Below the pieces are notes generated by a model. That model saw only the letters and a program-made list of their open reading frames with translations, had not been told where the DNA came from and searched no databases. Positions 1 through 4,924 of a stretch of 6,308 bases of DNA are shown one piece after another (position 1 is the stretch's first letter; every line of letters begins with the position of its first letter). The position numbers were made by a program, and so were the translations under genes. This DNA is from Nitrospiria bacterium (GTDB lineage: Bacteria; Nitrospirota; Nitrospiria; Nitrospirales; UBA8639): the NCBI GenBank assembly GCA_030430725.1, contig JAUIKP010000199.1, positions 1 through 6,308 on the forward strand, in the 5' to 3' direction.

Positions 1-1
1 A

Positions 2-64
2 GGTTTTGATTTTGAGATTGGGGGATTTGAAAACTTATTGAAAAATTTGATTGAAAATACTTAA
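2..64 (+). CDS. possible C-terminal end of a plus-strand gene, cut by window edge
   Basis: Reading from base 2 gives 20 codons (GFDFEIGGFENLLKNLIENT) and then TAA at 62-64. The peptide is plausible as a helical protein end, with alternating hydrophobic and charged or polar residues, and the frame is open to the window edge. The codons are very AT-rich, unlike the genes further right. An open frame of 20 codons can arise by chance, so this is a weak call, and no family is recognisable. Confidence 0.2.
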   Translation, partial: GFDFEIGGFENLLKNLIENT

Positions 65-264
65 GGTCAATGGGTTAAAGAAGGTGGGCAGCTCACCTCC
101 CTAACCTCGGATTTTCGAAAAATTATCGAACGTTTATCCAGTCTCCTTCTTTGCCATCAATGTCATTTTAAAAGTTATGAGTTTTGGGGAGTTTTCTCCT
201 ATTTCAGCAATCTCCAATCCTCTTCCTTTCCGTTAGAACATCACGCCTTTGATGTTATCATTGT
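65..264. other. AT-rich intergenic stretch with small inverted repeats
   Basis: No convincing ORF or RNA gene is visible on either strand. The base composition is clearly more AT-rich than the rest of the window. It holds several short inverted repeats: AGGTG/CACCT around 82-98, TTCGA/TCGAA around 114-130, and a better one at 237-256. It separates the possible plus-strand gene end at the left edge from the minus-strand gene ending at 265, so both would terminate into it. Confidence 0.5.
237..256 (-). terminator. stem-loop just after the 265-636 gene
   Basis: AACATCA (237-243) pairs perfectly with TGATGTT (250-256) around a 6-base loop. It begins 8 bases beyond the minus-strand stop codon at 265-267, where a transcript end is expected. 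No T-run follows it on the minus strand, so it is not a textbook intrinsic terminator. It could instead be a stabilising 3' hairpin. Confidence 0.3.
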
Positions 265-636
265 CTAAAAATCCCCCAGCTCTTCCAGGATGTCGTGACG
301 CTGGTCCACGTAATCTTCTTCAATATCTGAATCTAATGTCGAGTGACTCTGACACAACTTCCGAATCCGCCGATTCAAATGTTGCATGAGAGCCTGCTCC
401 GCGAGTTCATATGACCAAAATTCTTCTTGAATGTCCTTTTCTAGATGTCCTTGGTGTTTCAGAATAAATCGAACTTGCCCGCCATAACTAAATCGCGTTT
501 CAATCGTGAAGTGACAGTCTCGATCCTCGTGACGTCTGAGACCTATCGTCCGGTACCACAGAGCCATCAGTTTACAAATGACCTGCGTAGGCGTGAGTGA
601 AGCATATACGGAATTAGGAGCGTGATGCTGGTTCAT
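265..636 (-). CDS. unrecognised 123-residue protein
   Basis: I do not recognise the family. The frame is open further upstream (to 765), but the ATG at 636 is preferred because GGAGGG lies about 6 bases before it (minus-strand ACGGAGGGACTTTC-ATG) and no comparable site precedes the 765 start. The product is soluble, with no signal peptide or membrane segment. Residues about 38-63 look beta-rich (HFTIETRFSYGGQVRFILKH), and residues 75-95 form a likely helix ending in a basic stretch (NRRIRK). The last 25 residues are strongly acidic (DSDIEEDY, EELGDF). Basic middle and acidic tail could suit nucleic-acid or protein contact, but that is inference. A 13-base palindrome covers its ribosome binding site. 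Confidence 0.65.
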   Translation of the reverse strand: MNQHHAPNSVYASLTPTQVICKLMALWYRTIGLRRHEDRDCHFTIETRFSYGGQVRFILKHQGHLEKDIQEEFWSYELAEQALMQHLNRRIRKLCQSHSTLDSDIEEDYVDQRHDILEELGDF

Positions 637-644
637 GAAAGTCC

Positions 645-657
645 CTCCGTGACGGAG
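645..657. promoter_or_regulatory. perfect palindrome over the ribosome binding site of the 265-636 gene
   Basis: CTCCGT-G-ACGGAG is a perfect 6+6 inverted repeat with a single central base. Its left arm (as read on the plus strand) overlaps the Shine-Dalgarno GGAGGG that serves the ATG at 636. It could be an operator or, in RNA, hide the binding site, but a one-base loop cannot form a tight hairpin, so a DNA-level site is more likely than an RNA one. It may also be coincidence. Confidence 0.25.
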
Positions 658-685
658 AATTGCAGTCAGAGAATATGGGCGTGTG

Positions 686-892
686 CTATATCCTTCTTCC
701 GCTCCATGCCCGATGATCCCAGTCTTCGTAAGCACGGACCCAACAGTGTTGACGGTATACACCATCGTGAGAAACGAGTATTGAAGTAGGGAAGAGTTGA
801 GGAAAGAAACGTGAAACGGTCAGGCTTGAGAAGAGTTTAGGCGGTTGCCCCCAATGGCGTTCGCTGCACAGGGGGCAAATCCAGGCAATCAC
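686..892 (-). CDS. doubtful 68-residue ORF with a Cys-x2-Cys motif
   Basis: A GTG-started frame whose N-terminus reads MIAWICPLCSERHWGQPPK, with a CPLC knuckle resembling half of a zinc ribbon. No second Cys pair follows, no good ribosome binding site precedes the GTG, and after about residue 35 the sequence looks random, ending about 50 bases before the start of the next gene at 636. It may be a broken zinc-ribbon protein whose C-terminus was lost, or a chance ORF. I lean slightly to non-coding. Confidence 0.22.
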   Translation of the reverse strand: MIAWICPLCSERHWGQPPKLFSSLTVSRFFPQLFPTSILVSHDGVYRQHCWVRAYEDWDHRAWSGRRI

Positions 893-1083
893 AATAACGA
901 AGGGCCCGTTTGAAGGGGAGCAACGCTCACGGCTGAAGAGTAGTGTGGAATTCCCGCATTTTGAACTTTGATTAGGGTTTTCTTATACCAGTGTTGGTCG
1001 GGAAGGGAATTTGTCGATGTCCGACGGAAACCCTGTGAGGGTCCAAGAGCAATACCAGCGCGCAACTGAATCTCCTTGTGAAT
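893..1083. other. intergenic stretch, no gene seen
   Basis: No coding frame or RNA gene is supported here. The only structure is a short ACCCT-gtg-AGGGT repeat near 1031-1043, downstream of the minus-strand gene that ends at 1084. It is too weak to call a terminator with confidence. Confidence 0.4.
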
Positions 1084-1344
1084 CTATTTCTCCGAAGAGG
1101 GTTGAGTATCAACAGAGGGTGCGTGATCAACGAAGGTGACGGTCTGATGCCGCAAAACCCTCCACGCTTCTTGAATCCAAATCTGAAGTTCTTTAAATGC
1201 CGATGGGGTATGCTGGCGAAAGACGGCGGCAAAGGTCGCGATGAGTAACATGGTTGTGGCAATCGGCCCACTGTACACGACCAAAGCTGGAACCATGACA
1301 AACCAACCGGCAATGAGGAAGAGGAAAAGTTTTTGGCGTAACAT
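1084..1344 (-). CDS. small membrane protein, 86 residues
   Basis: Family not recognised. Residues about 5-25 and 27-44 are two closely spaced hydrophobic helices (LFLFLIAGWFVMVPALVVY; then IATTMLLIATFAAVF), so it should sit in the inner membrane as a hairpin. A soluble, partly amphipathic tail of about 40 residues follows (KELQIWIQEAWRVL), ending with a polar stretch. The ATG at 1344 has a strong site, GGGAGG, 7 bases upstream. It starts 31 bases after the stop of the 65-residue membrane protein on the same strand, so the two are probably cotranscribed, with the receiver gene ahead of both. Small paired membrane proteins like this are often subunits or regulators of a larger complex; no such partner is visible here. 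Confidence 0.7.
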   Translation of the reverse strand: MLRQKLFLFLIAGWFVMVPALVVYSGPIATTMLLIATFAAVFRQHTPSAFKELQIWIQEAWRVLRHQTVTFVDHAPSVDTQPSSEK

Positions 1345-1375
1345 TGAAGGACCTCCCGTGAATGGTGAAGCGTTC

Positions 1376-1573
1376 TTACTCTGTAGTCAATAGAAGAGCG
1401 AGTCGATCAAAGAGCACCGTACACAGCTCCCAAAGTTGCTGCGCAGAGGGAGTGAGCATGGCCATGACATATCCTGTAAGAAAAACGAGGACGAATAGCA
1501 CGGTCCAGAGCAATCCTTTGAACGCAGTTTCGTATGACATGGCTCGCCTTTTCCGTCTTGCTGGTCTAGCCAT
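1376..1573 (-). CDS. single-pass membrane protein, 65 or 54 residues
   Basis: One long hydrophobic helix at about residues 20-40 (LLWTVLFVLVFLTGYVMAML) is preceded by a very basic N-terminus (ARPARRKRR), which by the positive-inside rule keeps the N-terminus in the cytoplasm. A second, weaker amphipathic segment follows (LWELCTVLFDRLALLL). The ATG at 1573 has GGAG very close (about 4 bases). An alternative ATG at 1540 (MSYETAF...) has AAAAGG 6 bases upstream and would give 54 residues. It lies between the receiver gene and the 86-residue membrane protein on the same strand. Family not recognised. Confidence 0.6.
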   Translation of the reverse strand: MARPARRKRRAMSYETAFKGLLWTVLFVLVFLTGYVMAMLTPSAQQLWELCTVLFDRLALLLTTE

Positions 1574-1633
1574 TAACTCCAGAAATTGGTCCTATCTCAG
1601 TACTACGCGACAGGGCTCGACAAGACGGGCGGA

Positions 1634-2023
1634 TTAGTTCAAAGGGCCTTCTTGTGAAGGAGAGCCAAGAACTTCGTGCACCGCCTGGATGATTTTTGCC
1701 AGCTCATAGGGCTTGGGGAAGACTTTGGTTACGCCTAATTGCACAGCTTGAGCTTGTATCTCCTCTGTGAGATCACCGGTCAAGATGAACCGTGGAATGT
1801 GCTCACTGGATTCGTTGGATTGCAAGGCTTCAAGCAATTCCAGCCCAGTCATAACGGGCATGTGAATATCGGTGATAATCAAACTCACTGTTTCCGCACG
1901 AAGTTTAGCGAGGGCGTCCGTGCCATGAATGGCCTCGATACAGGGATACCCATAATGTTCGAGTAAATCTCGTAAACACAGACGAATGTGGGGGTCGTCA
2001 TCGACCAAAAGTATTGGATCCAT
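1634..2023 (-). CDS. stand-alone receiver-domain response regulator (CheY-like)
   Basis: At 129 residues this is a single REC domain with no output domain. All hallmark residues are visible: acidic pair D8/D9 after beta-1 (ILLVDDD), phospho-acceptor D52 (IITDIHMP), T82 of the switch (ILTGD), and invariant K104 followed by P105 (VFPKPY). It should be phosphorylated by a histidine kinase and act through protein contact, in the manner of CheY or Spo0F; no kinase gene is in the window. The ATG at 2023 has a moderate AAAGG site about 9 bases upstream. The short C-terminal tail (SPSQEGPLN) is not a DNA-binding domain. It is first in a minus-strand group with two small membrane proteins. Their link to signalling is inferred from position only. 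Confidence 0.93.
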   Translation of the reverse strand: MDPILLVDDDPHIRLCLRDLLEHYGYPCIEAIHGTDALAKLRAETVSLIITDIHMPVMTGLELLEALQSNESSEHIPRFILTGDLTEEIQAQAVQLGVTKVFPKPYELAKIIQAVHEVLGSPSQEGPLN

Positions 2024-2116
2024 GAAGAATGGCCTTTCGTGTCGAGGTAGGTGAACAGAGTGGGGATGAATGTACAGATGCAGGAGACGCAGTGACGCCC
2101 AACGGAAGAGCGTGGA

Positions 2117-2149
2117 CTCGGCTCATCCGACGAAACTGGACGAGCCGAG
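2117..2149. promoter_or_regulatory. long stem-loop between the micro-operon and the receiver gene
   Basis: CTCGGCTC (2117-2124) pairs perfectly with GAGCCGAG (2142-2149). After one mismatch the stem continues with three more pairs (TCC/GGA), around a 9-base loop. It lies downstream of the minus-strand 33-residue gene (stop at 2242) and upstream of the receiver gene (start at 2023). No T-run follows on either strand, so it could be a Rho-assisted end, a processing site or a 5' leader element. Confidence 0.4.
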
Positions 2150-2241
2150 GAAGAAACTTACAAGCTTAAATGTGTGGATCCAGGAAAAAAGAGGAGAGGA
2201 CGCAATTCGACAAAGAAGGGAAAGACGTGTTGTGGATACTG

Positions 2242-2343
2242 TTACCGATGTCGTTTGGAGCGGTGATTGCGCCAGTAGGTGACGGAGGCGCCAATCGTTC
2301 CGATGATGGCAACGATGACGAGATCCCAATCGAATTGTGTCAT
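2242..2343 (-). CDS. 33-residue single-pass membrane microprotein
   Basis: ATG at 2343, TAA at 2242-2244. The product begins MTQFDWDLVIVAIIGTIGAS and ends with a basic tail WRNHRSKRHR. It is one transmembrane helix (about residues 7-24) with a positive C-terminus, predicting the C-terminus in the cytoplasm. Its start overlaps the stop of the 61-residue gene as ATGA, the classic arrangement for translational coupling, and an AGAAGG site lies 8-9 bases upstream within that gene. The overlap, binding site and clean topology make it credible despite its length. It probably works with its upstream partner in the membrane; function unknown. Confidence 0.65.
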   Translation of the reverse strand: MTQFDWDLVIVAIIGTIGASVTYWRNHRSKRHR

Positions 2344-2525
2344 GAAGCGTTACCTTCTAGCCAGAGGGCCCATAAAAAGAGAGCACTAGCACCGACTGTG
2401 CCAGCAATTATCGTAACCCATGTTCCCTGGTTTGGCACCCACGGGCTGATGACCGTGATGAACGCGATCCCTTTGGCGAGGTCATACAGAAACTTCGCTG
2501 AGCTTTCTCTTTGCTTTACGTTCAT
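2340..2525 (-). CDS. 61-residue two-helix membrane protein, resembles DUF6722 family
   Basis: The N-terminus (QRESSAKFLYDLAKG) is an amphipathic, charged lead-in of the type I associate with the DUF6722 small membrane proteins. Two hydrophobic helices follow, about residues 19-30 and 34-56 (GTWVTIIAGTVGASALFLWAL), around a short loop containing PWVPNQG. The family link is from memory of its N-terminal pattern and is moderate. The ATG at 2525 lacks a clear Shine-Dalgarno, and a candidate promoter lies only 27 bases upstream, so the leader would be very short. The stop overlaps the next start by ATGA, so the two small proteins are almost certainly made together. Confidence 0.72.
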   Translation of the reverse strand: MNVKQRESSAKFLYDLAKGIAFITVISPWVPNQGTWVTIIAGTVGASALFLWALWLEGNAS

Positions 2526-2551
2526 GTGGACTATTGGTTTAAGTCAAGTGA

Positions 2552-2579
2552 GTTGTATCGCGTGCCTATGGGATTTCAA
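2552..2579 (-). promoter_or_regulatory. candidate sigma-70 promoter for the membrane microprotein pair
   Basis: On the minus strand TTGAAA (2579-2574) and TACAAC (2557-2552) are separated by 16 bases, giving 5 of 6 and 4 of 6 matches to the -35 and -10 consensus. The predicted transcript would start about 20 bases before the ATG at 2525. The hit fits the gene position but was found by eye, and such matches are common by chance. Confidence 0.35.
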
Positions 2580-2608
2580 GCTTGGCATAATCAGAGCTTT
2601 TTACTACC

Positions 2609-2648
2609 CCATTCCAGAAAGCCCCGTGCTTTGCACGGGGATGAATGG
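2609..2648. terminator. strong stem-loop, first of three; terminator or IS-end hairpin
   Basis: The inner stem CCCCGTGC (2622-2629) / GCACGGGG (2633-2640) has a TTT loop. An outer stem CCATTC (2609-2614) / GAATGG (2643-2648) extends it across an asymmetric internal loop. On the minus strand the inner stem is followed by CTTTCT, so it can act as an intrinsic terminator after the Sel1 gene. Its form also matches the subterminal hairpins of IS200/IS605 elements. Confidence 0.5.
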
Positions 2649-2665
2649 AATCATTTTTAGGGGGT

Positions 2666-2686
2666 TTGGGGGACAGATTCCCCCAA
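2666..2686. repeat. stem-loop, second of three
   Basis: TTGGGGGA (2666-2673) pairs perfectly with TCCCCCAA (2679-2686) around the 5-base loop CAGAT. It lies between the two GC-rich hairpins and has no T-run beyond it on either strand, so it is not a standard terminator. As part of a three-hairpin array it may belong to a structured RNA or a mobile-element relic. Confidence 0.45.
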
Positions 2687-2713
2687 GTTATCGTAGTGAA
2701 GGTTTTTAAGAAG

Positions 2714-2732
2714 CCCCGCCCTTTGGGCGGGG
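2714..2732 (-). terminator. strong terminator-like stem-loop after the Sel1 gene, third of three
   Basis: CCCCGCCC (2714-2721) and GGGCGGGG (2725-2732) form a perfect 8-bp stem with a TTT loop. On the minus strand it is followed by CTTCTTAAAA, so it suits an intrinsic terminator for the Sel1 gene, whose stop is about 43 bases upstream. On the plus strand it is followed by AGTTTCAC and then TTAC, the type of sequence I associate with IS200/IS605 right ends. Both readings are open. Confidence 0.6.
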
Positions 2733-2774
2733 AGTTTCACTTACGGTGTGTATAGTCTTGACGACAGGATTGTC

Positions 2775-3395
2775 CTATCTGTGATCATTCCACCTATGAA
2801 GTCTTTCCTTAACTTCTTCTAGCCCGCCTGCTGTCACAGAGCGTTCCAACGTGGTCCGTAATTCCTGCGCTTCTGGAATCTGCCGCTTGTCTGCGAGGGT
2901 GGCCCAGAACAGGGCCTCTTGCGGGGTTGGTGAGAGGCCTAAGCGTCCCTCGTAATAAATGGCGGCGAGTTCGAATTGGGCGGGACCAAAATTCTGCCGA
3001 GCGGCTTGCGTGAACCAAGTGAGGGCTTGTTGGGGGTCGGGGTCCGTCCACATGCCTGTTTCGTATGCCGTGCCTAGCAAAATTTGCGCCTCTGGTAAAC
3101 CATGTTTTGCTGCTCGTTGAAGCCAGTGAAACGGAGCGCGTGCACTGCGAGGATCGGGGACAAGGCTCAGACAAAACTCAGCAAGGGCATCGTGCTGTTC
3201 TGCTCGAACCTCAAGTTCAAACCGTAAACGGTAAAGATTTTCTGCCATAGCACTGAGCTCCTGGCAGTCTTGGATAGCTGGTAGCGAACCTGGACTGGAT
3301 GGGGGATTGGCATAGGATATGAGTGCCTCCATTGCTATGAACAGACTGAGAAGGCAGGGCCTCGTGTGCGTTCTTAAGAATGATTGGAAATTCAT
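2775..3395 (-). CDS. exported Sel1-repeat (TPR-like) protein
   Basis: The 206-residue product starts with a signal peptide (basic region with R8/R12, hydrophobic CLLSLFIAMEALISYA, likely cleavage before N30). The mature protein is periplasmic or surface exposed. Sel1-like helical repeats follow: about 84-119 (FHWLQRAAKHGLPEAQILLG, YETGMW), about 120-155 (ALTWFTQAARQNFGPAQFEL, YYEGRLG), and a partial third at 157-185 (ALFWATLADKRQIPEAQ). The repeated A-x-x-W/F and G-x-PxAQ patterns are the family signature. Sel1 arrays bind other proteins and often act as scaffolds or in envelope signalling. The start at 3395 has a GGAGAG very close to the ATG, tighter than usual. It is separated by 73 bases from the DUF1257 operon upstream, so cotranscription is possible. 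Terminator-like hairpins lie downstream. Confidence 0.85.
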   Translation of the reverse strand: MNFQSFLRTHTRPCLLSLFIAMEALISYANPPSSPGSLPAIQDCQELSAMAENLYRLRFELEVRAEQHDALAEFCLSLVPDPRSARAPFHWLQRAAKHGLPEAQILLGTAYETGMWTDPDPQQALTWFTQAARQNFGPAQFELAAIYYEGRLGLSPTPQEALFWATLADKRQIPEAQELRTTLERSVTAGGLEEVKERLHRWNDHR

Positions 3396-3468
3396 CTCTC
3401 CATAAGTATTACGCGATAGCTTCTTGGTTCAAATGGGAGAATGAATTGCGACGAAGGAGAATGAAATA

Positions 3469-3759
3469 TCAAGAAGGCTGGGCTATGTTACTGTTAGAGA
3501 ATTCCTGGTGCTGCCTCCCACTTTCTGGAAAATGTGTTTGAATATAGTCGGCCTCAAAAGCCAGGGCGGAGTGGCGCGATGGAAACATATCCGGTAGTCG
3601 ATGACCATTGATCAGGGTGATCGTCCAGGCTTGTTCTTGTGCATCCCACTCAATGTGTGAAGCGCGCGTTATGTGAAGAGTGCCAAAGGCGGTCAGGTCA
3701 ATCTGTTCGGTATAGGGACAGGTGATCGTGCCGAGTAGGTCAATGTGTAGAACGAACAT
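3469..3759 (-). CDS. unknown 96-residue protein, third gene of the DUF1257 operon
   Basis: Not assigned to a family. The sequence looks beta-rich at first (VLHIDLLGTITCPYT; FGTLHITRASHIEWD), followed by a strand-turn segment (AWTITLINGHRLPDMFPSR) and then a helix (HSALAFEADYIQTHF). The pattern P-D-x-F-x-S-R-x-x-A-L-A-x-E resembles the small single-domain proteins in which a residue-poor sheet is followed by a TREEAL-type helix. That resemblance is loose. The tail is polar and probably disordered. Its ATG at 3759 lies 20 bases inside the DUF2997 gene, with GGAGCAGGA just upstream, so translation is likely coupled. The overlap means it is an integral member of the operon. Confidence 0.75.
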   Translation of the reverse strand: MFVLHIDLLGTITCPYTEQIDLTAFGTLHITRASHIEWDAQEQAWTITLINGHRLPDMFPSRHSALAFEADYIQTHFPESGRQHQEFSNSNIAQPS

Positions 3760-3937
3760 GTTCCTGCTCCTCGACCGGAAGATCGTATTCAGGAGTTCTT
3801 CTTCGGGTTTGGGTCACTCCCAGCGCTGCTTCCAGCGCTTGGGTGGCATTTTCACACGTCGAACCTCGAAACCCCTGTGTTTGGATTGTGACGTCACCTG
3901 TTGGGGAAATTGAAATGGTAATTGTCGGCTCATTCAT
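3740..3937 (-). CDS. DUF2997 family protein
   Basis: At 65 residues it matches the small DUF2997 family in length and layout. An N-terminal beta pair alternates hydrophobic residues (TITISISPTGDVTIQTQGFRG), and then C28 leads into a helix (ENATQALEAALG). A basic linker and acidic tail (RRRTPEYDLPVEEQEH) complete it. The motif of a beta-hairpin followed by G-x-x-C and a helix is the core of the family; biochemical function is unknown. The start is 2 bases after the TAA of the DUF1257 gene, and its ribosome binding site (GGAGAGGG) lies inside the end of that gene. This immediate DUF1257-DUF2997 pairing is seen in other bacteria, including cyanobacteria. The 3' end overlaps the next gene. Confidence 0.85.
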   Translation of the reverse strand: MNEPTITISISPTGDVTIQTQGFRGSTCENATQALEAALGVTQTRRRTPEYDLPVEEQEHVRSTH

Positions 3938-3939
3938 GC

Positions 3940-4347
3940 TTATGCCCTCTCCATGAGGCGGATTTGTAGAGTGCCGTCTGAAAGGGTGGTTCGCTGATAA
4001 GTGAATCCCGCTTGCTCAGCCTGTTTCTGTGCGACTGCTGCTTGATACTCTTGAAGAAATCGACCAGCCTTTATGCCTAATATCCGTAAGGCGTCGCTAT
4101 TTCGTACGTTTTCGGTTTCAGACAACACTTCTTCGTCACACACAAAATGATACGTGTGATCGGGCATGCGCTTGAGGCCTAAGTCATACTTGCCTGATAA
4201 TTGGAGTACGTAATCGCATGACTCTGAGAGGCCCGCGTAAAAGCGAGCCTTGGCTTGTTGTGCGATGGGCACACCCAGCGAGCGAGCAGCGTGAAGGATT
4301 GCTTCAGGAAACTTGATTTGCGATCTAATGGTGGTGAGATGGGACAT
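3940..4347 (-). CDS. DUF1257 (Ycf35-like) protein
   Basis: This 135-residue product matches the DUF1257/Ycf35 family in length and in its opening, MSHLTTIRSQIKFPEAILHA, where the conserved SH-[FL]-[ST]-x-I-x-T-x-[IL] start and a helix with L-x-x-L/A-x-x-L-G are expected. A middle part has the beta stretch CDYVLQLSGKYDLGLKR followed by HYHFVCDEE-like residues, and the end has a long helix (LQEYQAAVAQKQAEQAGF) with a final beta hairpin (TLQIRLMERA). Function is unknown; in plastids and cyanobacteria the family is conserved and has been linked loosely to photosynthesis-related gene sets, which cannot be its role here unless the host is phototrophic. AGGAG lies 6 bases before the ATG. It leads a three-gene operon. 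The AAA ATPase (Ycf46 type) often found near it is not in the window. Confidence 0.88.
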   Translation of the reverse strand: MSHLTTIRSQIKFPEAILHAARSLGVPIAQQAKARFYAGLSESCDYVLQLSGKYDLGLKRMPDHTYHFVCDEEVLSETENVRNSDALRILGIKAGRFLQEYQAAVAQKQAEQAGFTYQRTTLSDGTLQIRLMERA

Positions 4348-4417
4348 AAGAGTCTCCTAGAAGAGTGAAAAGCATTTGTCGTGGATGAAAAAGTGTCGAA
4401 GAGCTACAAGCGAAATC

Positions 4418-4681
4418 TCAGAATAAGAATGTCAGTTGTGCACCTGAAGGGCAGCGTTGGTCTTCAGTGGCCATTTCTGGAGGAGAGTAATACCGGAGAA
4501 TCTCAGGGGTAGCTTCCCCATTTATGACCATGTCTGTCTTGAAGACATCTGCCGGAAGCGGAAATGCTAGCTATGCACCATACAGGGCTCCGTTAATCTT
4601 GGTGATCGTCAGAACGAGGGGATCGATATCCTTACTAAAGAGGCGCTGGCTATAATTCGAGAATTGGTGCAAAAAGTGAAG
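4418..4681 (-). pseudogene. unrecognised gene with an in-frame amber codon
   Basis: One minus-strand frame runs from a TGA at 4682-4684 to a TGA at 4418-4420 and is interrupted only by TAG at 4571-4573. The first part (36 residues) reads LHFLHQFSNYSQRLFSKD then IDPLVLTITKINGALYGA. The second (50 residues) begins LAFPLPADVFKTDMVINGEA and goes on with TPEILRYYSPPEMATEDQRC, ending in LTFLF. Both halves are protein-like with typical codon use, and they share one frame, so the amber most likely replaces a CAG or GAG codon. No start codon or binding site is visible for the left half; the true N-terminus is lost upstream, where the IS6-like scrap lies. I do not recognise the family. It lies 71 bases upstream of the DUF1257 start. 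Confidence 0.6.
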
Positions 4682-4792
4682 TCAGGGCAGCCGACTTCTT
4701 TAACTCGAGTTTTTATTTTACCCCGCCGGTACCCTCATCCACGGATTTTCTAGCACACCTCCCCCAGATTTCTTCGAGCGATGATTTCGGTT

Positions 4793-4924
4793 CTCTTTCT
4801 GAAATTGGTGAACCAACTTAATGCCCGCGATCGTCACTCGTGCATTTCGAAAGACTTGAAACGTCTGCATGACTCGCACGCGTTTTTTAGTGCGCCGATG
4901 ATCGCCGAGGCGACCTTTGAAGTC
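4793..4924 (-). pseudogene. C-terminal fragment of an IS6/IS240-type DDE transposase
   Basis: The segment KDFKGRLGDHRRTKKRVRVM, continuing QTFQVFRNARVTIAGIKLVH and QFQKE, matches the end of IS6/IS240-family transposases. There the pattern N-x-[IV]-E-x-DHR-x-x-K-x-R is followed by a G/Q-F-x-x-F-x-x-A-x-x-T-I-x-G-x-E/K helix. The catalytic Glu expected just before DHR is missing: the text reads GRLG-DHR, as if one codon were lost and Glu replaced by Gly. The upstream catalytic Asp residues and the terminal inverted repeats are not found. The frame continues open to 5074 but that part has no resemblance. This is a dead remnant on the same strand as the amber-interrupted gene it abuts. Confidence 0.65.

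Noticed and set aside
1..264. CRISPR array or tRNA in the AT-rich left end
   Set aside because: No spaced direct repeats and no cloverleaf could be found. Only short, unrelated inverted repeats occur.
972..1313. Minus-strand 113-residue ORF overlapping the 86-residue membrane protein
   Set aside because: Out-of-frame shadow without a binding site. Codon use and the hydrophobic pattern favour the 1084-1344 frame.
2170..2709. Plus-strand 179-residue ORF
   Set aside because: It lies over the two membrane microproteins on the other strand and runs through the hairpin array. Its composition is irregular and no domain is seen.
2809..3174. Minus-strand 121-residue Arg/Ser-rich ORF
   Set aside because: Shadow of the Sel1-repeat gene in another frame.
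4574..4750. Plus-strand open frame reading LGDRQNEGIDILTKEALAII and RELVQKVKSGQP
   Set aside because: It looks protein-like, but it is the direct antisense of the minus-strand frame, whose codons have more G/C third positions and which continues past the TAG. No start codon or binding site was found.
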